Below are positions 58,786 through 64,000 of a stretch of 64,000 bases of DNA, in pieces (the first letter of the stretch is position 1; every line of letters begins with the position of its first letter). Below the pieces are notes generated by a model, which saw only the letters and a program-made list of their open reading frames with translations, ran no database searches and was not told where the DNA came from. The position numbers and the translations under genes were made by a program. Origin of the DNA: Stenotrophomonas sp. Marseille-Q4652 (GTDB lineage Bacteria > Pseudomonadota > Gammaproteobacteria > Xanthomonadales > Xanthomonadaceae); the NCBI RefSeq assembly GCF_916618915.1, contig NZ_CAKAKE010000001.1, positions 1,116,001 to 1,180,000 on the forward strand, in the 5' to 3' direction.

Positions 58786-59646
58786 ATGGCCAACGAAGTC
58801 ATCCAGCGCATGCAGAACCATCTGGATGCATTGGTGCAGGGGATGCCCGGTGAGAACATCGAGTTCTGGTACGCCCGCGACCTGCAGCAACCCCTGGACT
58901 ATGCCCGCTGGGAGAACTTCATGACCGCCATCCGGCGGGCCATGGAGGCTTGTGAATCAACGGGTTACAGCGTGGACGACCATTTTCGTGGCGTCACGAA
59001 AATGGTCCCTCTTGGCAGCGGTGCCGAGCGCCCGGTCGACGACTTCATGCTCACCCGCTACGCCTGCTACCTGGTAGCCATGAACGGCGACCCCCGCAAG
59101 GAAGCCATTGCGTTCGCCCAGAGCTACTTCGCCACCCAGACCCGCAAGCAGGAGCTGATCGAGGAGCGCATGCGTCTGCAGGCTCGCCTGGATGCCCGCG
59201 ACCGCCTGCGCGAATCGGAAAAAGCCCTATCCCAGAACATCTACGAACGGGGCGTGGACGATGCCGGCTTCGGTCGCATTCGCTCCAAGGGCGATACCGC
59301 CCTGTTCGGCGGCAACAGCACCCAGAAGATGAAAGACCGCCTGGGAGTTGCCCCGGCCCGGCCGCTGGCGGACTTCCTGCCAACCCTCACCATCGCGGCC
59401 AAGAACCTGGCCACGGAGATGACCAACCACAACGTGCAACAGGCGAATCTGCAAGGCGAAACCCGCATCACCGACGAACACGTGCAGAACAACCTCAGCG
59501 TGCGCGGCATGCTTGGCCAGCGCGGCATCCAACCGGAGCACCTGCCGGCAGAAGAGGACATCAAGAAGCTGGAGCGACGGGTGAAGGCCGACGAAAAGAA
59601 ACTCGAAAAACGCTCGAGCAAGCTGCCCGGCAAGAAGGCCGATTGA
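58786..59646 (+). CDS. dinD: DinD-family protein embedded in the BREX operon
   Basis: 286 residues. It aligns with E. coli DNA-damage-inducible protein D: ARWENFMTAIRRAMEACEST, DDHFRGVTKMVPLGSGAERP, RYACYLVAMNGDPRKEAIAF, YFATQTRKQEL, then a charged C-terminal helix. DinD inhibits RecA filament function in E. coli. It is not one of the six core BREX genes; its place between brxC and pglX, 19 bases after one and overlapping the other (TGATG), means it is co-expressed with them. A role in sensing or limiting damage is inferred. Confidence 0.88.
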   Translation: MANEVIQRMQNHLDALVQGMPGENIEFWYARDLQQPLDYARWENFMTAIRRAMEACESTGYSVDDHFRGVTKMVPLGSGAERPVDDFMLTRYACYLVAMNGDPRKEAIAFAQSYFATQTRKQELIEERMRLQARLDARDRLRESEKALSQNIYERGVDDAGFGRIRSKGDTALFGGNSTQKMKDRLGVAPARPLADFLPTLTIAAKNLATEMTNHNVQQANLQGETRITDEHVQNNLSVRGMLGQRGIQPEHLPAEEDIKKLERRVKADEKKLEKRSSKLPGKKAD

Positions 59647-61457
59647 TGGACACCAGCAAACTCAAGAAATTCGCCCAGTTCGCCCGCCGCACCTTGCGCG
59701 AGCAGGTCAGTGCCAAGCTGGCCCTGGTGCTGTCGCCCAATAGCGCAGCCCGGCGCGAAAACCCGCAAGCCGTGAAGAAGCTGGAAGAAGCCATTGTGCA
59801 AAGCGATGGCCAGGATCCGGTCATCGAGCGCGTGGCCTACACCTGGTTCAACCGCTTCTGCGCCCTGCGTTTCATGGATGTGAACCGCTACACGCGCATT
59901 GGCGTGGTGTCGCCCGCTGAAGGCCAGTTTCAGCCGGAGATCCTGCTCGAAGCCAAGATGGGCCACTTCGACGAAGACATGGTGCCACCCAAGGTACAGC
60001 AGAAAATCGCCGATCTGCTGGCGGGCCGCACGCCCAGCCATGACGGCCAGGGCGAGGCTTACCGCCTGCTGGTGGTCGCCGCCTGTAATGCCTGGCATCA
60101 GGCCATGCCCTTCCTGTTCCAGCGCATCGACGATTACACCGAGCTGTTGATGCCCGACGACCTGCTCTCGGGTAACGCCATCCTGGCCTACACCCGCGAG
60201 GCCATGACGCCGGATGCCTGCAAAAGCGTGGAAGTCATCGGCTGGCTGTACCAGTTCTACATTTCGGAGAAGAAGGACGCCGTCTTCGAAGGGCTGAAGA
60301 AGAACCAGAAGATCACCCCGGACAACATCCCGGCGGCCACCCAGCTCTTCACCCCGCACTGGATCGTGCGCTATCTGGTGGATAACTCACTAGGCCGCCT
60401 GTGGCTGCTCAACCGCCCGGCATCAAAGCTGGCTGAGCAAATGGTGTACTACATTCCACCGGAAAAGCCCGAGACCGATTTCCTCCGCATCAACGGCCCG
60501 CAGGACATCAAGGTCTGCGACCCGGCCTGCGGCTCGGGCCACATGCTCACCTACGCCTTCGACCTGCTCTACGCCATGTACGAAGAGGACGGCGTCGACC
60601 CGGCGCAGATCCCGGAGCTGATCCTTACCCACAACCTGTTCGGCATCGAGCTGGACGAACGCGCGGGCGAACTGGCCGCTTTTGCGCTCAGCATGAAGGC
60701 ACGCGCCCGCCAGCGGCGCTTTTTCAACAAGCGCATCAAGCCCAATATCTGCGTGCTGGAAAAGGTCAAGTTCGAGCGTGACGAGCTGGACGAGTACATG
60801 GGCCACACCGGCCGCGACCTGTTCACCCACGAGCTGCGCGAAACCCTGCAACAGTTCGGCGAGGCCGATAACTTCGGCTCGCTGATCCGGCCCCGGTTGG
60901 CCAGCGCGGCCGATGCACTGGCGACGCTGCAAGCTCAGGACATGGGCGGCAACCTGTTCCTGGCGGAAACCCACCGCAAGGTGCTGACCGTACTGCGTAT
61001 GGCCGAGTACCTGAGCCCGCGCTATCACGTGGTCGTCGCCAACCCGCCGTACATGGGCAGCAAGGGCATGAATGGGCGGTTGAGCGCGTGGGCCAAGGAG
61101 AACTACCCCAACAGCAAGTCTGACCTGTTTGCGATGTTCATCGAGCGCAACCTGGACATGGCATTGCCGGGGGGCGCAGTGGCGATGATCACCATGCAAA
61201 GCTGGATGTTCCTGTCATCGTTCGAAGCTTTGCGCGGCCGCATCCTCAACCAGAACACCATTCTTTCCATGGCACACCTGGGCGCGCGGGCCTTCGACAG
61301 TATCGGTGGCGAAGTCGTTTCCACCACGGCGTTCGTGCTGGAGAACGCACACAAGCCGGACTATCGGGGCGCGTATCTGCGACTGGTGGATGGCAATTCG
61401 GAAGCGGAGAAGATGGAAATGCTGACCAAGGCGATTGAACAAGGAAGGACGAAATGA
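59646..61457 (+). CDS. pglX: PglX (BrxX) N-terminal half: adenine methyltransferase core
   Basis: 603 residues, about half of a normal PglX (about 1200). It begins like full-length PglX (LKKFAQFARRTLREQVSAKL) and has both methyltransferase motifs: the SAM-binding DPACGSGHML at about 292 and the catalytic NPPYMG at about 466. It ends with RLVDGNSEAEKMEML, which in intact PglX is followed within a few residues by the YRAS.DFKKIPG.PIAYW block. Here that block is absent; the frame stops as TKAIEQGRTK, and the TGA overlaps the start of the ATPase gene (ATGA). The missing half resumes at 63364. PglX methylates host DNA at a non-palindromic site and is needed for phage exclusion. Confidence 0.93.
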   Translation: MDTSKLKKFAQFARRTLREQVSAKLALVLSPNSAARRENPQAVKKLEEAIVQSDGQDPVIERVAYTWFNRFCALRFMDVNRYTRIGVVSPAEGQFQPEILLEAKMGHFDEDMVPPKVQQKIADLLAGRTPSHDGQGEAYRLLVVAACNAWHQAMPFLFQRIDDYTELLMPDDLLSGNAILAYTREAMTPDACKSVEVIGWLYQFYISEKKDAVFEGLKKNQKITPDNIPAATQLFTPHWIVRYLVDNSLGRLWLLNRPASKLAEQMVYYIPPEKPETDFLRINGPQDIKVCDPACGSGHMLTYAFDLLYAMYEEDGVDPAQIPELILTHNLFGIELDERAGELAAFALSMKARARQRRFFNKRIKPNICVLEKVKFERDELDEYMGHTGRDLFTHELRETLQQFGEADNFGSLIRPRLASAADALATLQAQDMGGNLFLAETHRKVLTVLRMAEYLSPRYHVVVANPPYMGSKGMNGRLSAWAKENYPNSKSDLFAMFIERNLDMALPGGAVAMITMQSWMFLSSFEALRGRILNQNTILSMAHLGARAFDSIGGEVVSTTAFVLENAHKPDYRGAYLRLVDGNSEAEKMEMLTKAIEQGRTK

Positions 61458-62599
61458 TCAGCAAGCTGCACCTCAAAAATTTCATCGCCTTCACCGACCT
61501 GAGCATTGACTTCTCGCCAGGCATCAACATCGTCATCGGCGAGAACGGTACTGGCAAAACCCAACTGCTCAAGGCCATTCTGGCGCTAAGTGGGCCGGAG
61601 GCCCGTGGGGAACATGCTGATGAGCAGCTCGCCCGCAAGCTGTGCCGGCTCTATCACCCGCTGAGTGATCAAGTTGGCGAACTGCGCCGCGCTGGCGAAC
61701 GCGGCGAGGCCATGCTGAGCGTCACCTTTGCATCCGGTCATGAAATCACCGCCCAGTTCAGCGGCGCCGCCACGGTGGTCAAAGTCAGCACCAACGCACA
61801 AGGTGAGGCTTCTCCCGCCATCTTCATTCCGACCAAAGAGGTGTTGTCACTGGTGCGCGGCCTCACGGCCGAACAGCCCCATCTGCCCACCATCGAACGC
61901 ATCTTTGACGACGGCTATCTGGATCTGGCCAACCAGTTGGCCAAAGAAGGCACATCCGACCTGGACGCTAAAGTTCAACTCGATCCACGCTTTGCCAGCA
62001 TCGTGCCTCGTCTGACCAATCTGATTGACGGGCAATACCGGCTGGAAAACGGCCGCTTCGTCTTCGAGGCTGGCCGCTACGTGGAGAAGGACGCCGCCAC
62101 GCGCAGCAAAGCCCAGCACGCGCAGATGTACCAGGACAGCACCGAATGGAGATTCATGCCCAGCAGCAAGCAGCACCTGTCCAGCGGCATGACGGCCGAG
62201 GGCTTCCGAAAAATTGGCGTGCTTCAGCGCCTCCTCAGCAATGGCAGTCTTAACCCCGGCATCACTGGTCCACTGCTGTGGGATGAGCCCGAATCCAACC
62301 TCAACCCCAAGCTGATGAAGGATCTGGTGCAGGTGCTACTGGAACTGGCTCGCAACGGCCAGCAGATCATCCTTGCTACTCATGACTATGTACTGCTCAA
62401 GTGGTTTGACCTGTTGATGGACAAGGGCAAAGGGGATCAAGTGCGATTCTTCAGCCTTTATCGCGACTCCTCCACAAGAGACGTAAAAGCATCAACGACT
62501 GACGATTATCTTCACATTACTCCCAACCCCATTGATGACACTTTCGGCTATCTCATCAATCAGGAGATCGAGAATGACATGGGGGATCTTGGGAAATGA
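61454..62599 (+). CDS. AAA/ABC-like ATPase inserted between the pglX halves
   Basis: 381 residues, RecF/SMC-like head of the AAA_15/AAA_21 group seen in OLD- and PARIS-type defence proteins. Walker A GENGTGKTQ (residues 29-37), signature-like HLSSGMT (about 241), Walker B LLWDEPESNLNP (about 275) and switch histidine in ATHDYVLL (about 310). It carries no nuclease or Toprim domain of its own, so it likely works with the next gene, whose ATG overlaps its TGA. It overlaps the pglX N-half the same way. No close family name can be given. Confidence 0.88.
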   Translation: MISKLHLKNFIAFTDLSIDFSPGINIVIGENGTGKTQLLKAILALSGPEARGEHADEQLARKLCRLYHPLSDQVGELRRAGERGEAMLSVTFASGHEITAQFSGAATVVKVSTNAQGEASPAIFIPTKEVLSLVRGLTAEQPHLPTIERIFDDGYLDLANQLAKEGTSDLDAKVQLDPRFASIVPRLTNLIDGQYRLENGRFVFEAGRYVEKDAATRSKAQHAQMYQDSTEWRFMPSSKQHLSSGMTAEGFRKIGVLQRLLSNGSLNPGITGPLLWDEPESNLNPKLMKDLVQVLLELARNGQQIILATHDYVLLKWFDLLMDKGKGDQVRFFSLYRDSSTRDVKASTTDDYLHITPNPIDDTFGYLINQEIENDMGDLGK

Positions 62600-63150
62600 A
62601 GGTCGTTGTTGCCGATGGATTTGAGTTTCGCTTCTCTGATGCGATAGATGCCTATGTATTCGACGAGAAGGATAGCAGTAAGCCTACATTCCACGGTGCA
62701 CCGATGAAGGGTGTCGATATCGTCGCAGAATTCGATGAGGCATACGTTTACGTCGAAATAAAGGACTATGACGATCCGTCTGCGTATGACGTGGCGAAGG
62801 CCGCGAATGATGATGAGCGCCAGGGACGCCAGGACAGTTTTAAGTGGCTTAAAGGCTACCTGAAATACAAATTCAGGGATTCGCATCTTTATCGTTATGC
62901 CGAAGGGAAAGTCGATAAGCCTGTCCATTACATCTGCGTCCTGACATTCGACAATGCCCTAAATAGCAGGATGCTCAATGAGCTAAAGCGCGAGCTCCCC
63001 GTCGGGAAAAAACCTAGGCGCTGGACTCAAGCGCTGGCGAAAAGTTGTCAAGTGGTGAATCTGGAAAAGTGGAACGAAGTATTCCCAAAGTGGCCTGCGA
63101 GTCGCGTCATGCCAGCCGCACCTATACCAGAGGAGGCTGGATATGCTTGA
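62596..63150 (+). CDS. PD-(D/E)xK-like nuclease candidate, partner of the ATPase
   Basis: 184 residues, not recognised as a named family. Residues 39-60 read GVDIVAEFDEAYVYVEIKDY: Asp41 followed by a strand and Glu54-x-Lys56, the spacing and pattern of a PD-(D/E)xK nuclease core (D, then ExK on the next strand). LKGYLKYKFRDSH and VHYICVLTFDN may supply later core strands. The gene is clearly AT-richer than its neighbours. Its start overlaps the ATPase stop by ATGA. A nuclease effector controlled by the ATPase is the working reading; the motif could also be an inactive relic. Confidence 0.6.
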   Translation: MKVVVADGFEFRFSDAIDAYVFDEKDSSKPTFHGAPMKGVDIVAEFDEAYVYVEIKDYDDPSAYDVAKAANDDERQGRQDSFKWLKGYLKYKFRDSHLYRYAEGKVDKPVHYICVLTFDNALNSRMLNELKRELPVGKKPRRWTQALAKSCQVVNLEKWNEVFPKWPASRVMPAAPIPEEAGYA

Positions 63151-63367
63151 TTACATCAGTGGTTTGTTCAGGGGGAGTTGGACGCGCGATGCGCTGAGCA
63201 TCAAGGGCGGCGTCACCGACCATTGTGTGATCGGCGAGATCGACGTGAAGGCGCTGCGCCAGTTCCAGAGTGGCTACCGCTCGCGGGACAAGCCATTCAA
63301 GCCGGTGCCGGATGGATTCGAAATTGATGTTGGCCGCAAAGTGTTGCCGGCGGGAGAAGCAGAATGA
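63143..63367 (+). CDS. 74-residue protein of unknown function between the pglX halves
   Basis: ATG 63143 overlaps the stop of the preceding gene by 8 bases and follows an AGGAGG ribosome site at 63131-63136, a strong sign that it is translated. Sequence: GLFRGSWTRDALSIKGGVTD, a central HCVIGEIDVKALRQFQSG and a basic middle; no domain recognised. Its TGA overlaps the ATG of the pglX C-half (ATGA). Its GC content is higher than that of the genes on either side. It could be an adaptor, immunity factor or coupling ORF. Confidence 0.6.
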   Translation: MLDYISGLFRGSWTRDALSIKGGVTDHCVIGEIDVKALRQFQSGYRSRDKPFKPVPDGFEIDVGRKVLPAGEAE

Positions 63368-64000
63368 GCAGAAATCAGAACAGCAGCCGTGAGCAGGGGG
63401 TGGAGAAGTATTTCTATCGAGCTTCAGCTGTTGATTTTAAGAAAATTCCGTCCAATCCAATTGCTTATTGGGCAAGAGAAGGAATCCTTGAGTCATTTGA
63501 TAAAGACAAACTGATTGAAGATGTCGCTCAAGTAAAGATTGGAATGGGCACCGGGCGAAATGCGATATTTGTTAGAAACTGGTGGGAGGTAGGTCAAAAT
63601 TTGATCGACTTCTCTTTGACTGATGTCACGCAATTGGAAGGCAGCAAGGCGCGATATTTTCCTTACAACAAAGGGGGGGACTTTAGGCTTTGGTATGGAA
63701 ATCAGCAACACGTGCTCTGGTTTGATTCTGCTGGTCGCAACTACATGGATACCATGTCCGGGCACAGAGAGAATGGCGGATGGAGTCATTACTTTAGACA
63801 AGGATTGACGTGGTCATTCATCAGTTCATCTAAATTTGGAATTCGCTTCCTTCCAACGGGTTTTGCTTTTGATGTTGCAGGCTCCACACTTTTTCTTGAT
63901 GCAAGAGATATTAAATATGTCCTTGGTTTCCTGTCTTCAGTGGTTTGCTTTGAAGTGCTCGCACTTCTTAATCCAACGCTAAATTATCAAGCTGGAAATT
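63364..64000 (+). CDS. PglX C-terminal half: target-recognition region (partial, runs off the window)
   Basis: 212 codons visible, open at 64000. After a 12-residue start (MSRNQNSSREQG) it reads YFYRASAVDFKKIPSNPIAYW, then GMGTGRNAIFVRNWWE, YFPYNKGGDFRLWYGN, LTWSFISSSKFGIRFLPTGF and ALLNPTLNYQAGN: the start of the target-recognition half of PglX. It contains no methyltransferase motif of its own. As a separate protein it should dock on the N-half, as HsdS docks on HsdM. The DNA here is AT-rich against the 59.6-61.4 kb part, hinting at a different recent origin of the specificity part. Confidence 0.9.
   Translation, partial: MSRNQNSSREQGVEKYFYRASAVDFKKIPSNPIAYWAREGILESFDKDKLIEDVAQVKIGMGTGRNAIFVRNWWEVGQNLIDFSLTDVTQLEGSKARYFPYNKGGDFRLWYGNQQHVLWFDSAGRNYMDTMSGHRENGGWSHYFRQGLTWSFISSSKFGIRFLPTGFAFDVAGSTLFLDARDIKYVLGFLSSVVCFEVLALLNPTLNYQAGN

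Noticed and set aside
61454..63150. The ATPase and its partner as a PARIS (AriA-AriB) system
   Set aside because: The partner shows a D...ExK pattern, not a Toprim/DUF4435 domain, and is too short; only the ATPase type is similar.
61457..63364. The pglX split read as a simple frameshift or pseudogene
   Set aside because: Nearly 2 kb with three coupled open frames separates the halves and both halves stay open; a frameshift cannot explain it.
63493..63801. Minus-strand ORF of 102 codons opposite the pglX C-half
   Set aside because: It is antisense to a clearly recognised protein and shows no ribosome site or family resemblance.

Overview
The window is high-GC, tightly packed chromosomal DNA from a gammaproteobacterium, most likely Xanthomonadaceae (Stenotrophomonas or a close relative). 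This is inferred from gene content and order: an FAD dehydrogenase divergent from serA, EfpL/YeiP, the mtnB-mtnD-mtnC block, a complete hisR-G-D-C-B-H-A-F-IE operon, CAT-type APC permeases in tandem, and a stressosome operon. No rRNA, tRNA or CRISPR array was seen.

Layout. 1-9.2 kb: end of an HMG-CoA lyase gene, a PAS-GGDEF-EAL signalling protein with an in-frame amber codon near its 5' end, an SDR dehydrogenase, EfpL, two exported proteins, and a D-2-hydroxyglutarate dehydrogenase-like gene divergent from serA. 9.2-25.3 kb: Nudix hydrolase, three APC permeases, methionine salvage genes, MgtC-like protein, metallophosphoesterase, DUF885 lipoprotein, a frameshifted chemoreceptor, MpaB-like and VIT-family proteins, and a Q/N-rich small protein. 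25.3-29.6 kb: M13 metallopeptidase, an intact IS481-family element with a CCTAGC target duplication, and a C13-like peptidase. 29.6-35.0 kb: a stressosome operon (RsbR-, RsbS-, RsbT- and phosphatase-like proteins) joined by overlapping genes to a histidine kinase and a REC-PAS-kinase-REC hybrid. 35.2-41.1 kb: a glycoside operon (GH3, GPH symporter, GH43, aldose epimerase) that is decaying: the GH3 lacks its N-terminus and the GH43 has an internal stop. 41.2-51.0 kb: phosphoesterase, CDF-like protein and the histidine operon under a TrpR/YerC-type regulator with an inverted-repeat operator. 51.2-53.4 kb: a frameshifted PRPP-synthetase-like gene cut at its 3' end by an IS3-family element.

53.7-64.0 kb is the left part of a type 1 BREX phage-defence island: an excisionase-type HTH regulator, brxA, brxB, brxC, a DinD-family gene, then pglX. 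pglX is split. The first reading frame carries the methyltransferase core and ends where the linker to the target-recognition half should be. Three genes follow (an AAA/ABC-like ATPase, a PD-(D/E)xK-like nuclease candidate and a 74-residue protein of unknown type), and then the C-terminal target-recognition half of PglX starts as its own gene and runs off the window. The junctions before and after the three genes, and the ATPase-nuclease junction, are 4-base stop/start overlaps, so the arrangement looks like a designed operon, not debris. This split PglX with a nested ATPase-nuclease cassette is the most interesting thing in the window. pglZ and brxL would be expected beyond 64000.

Several chromosomal genes carry single lesions (amber codon, +1 insertion, -1 deletion, ochre codon). 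They may be real decay or base-calling errors; raw reads would decide.
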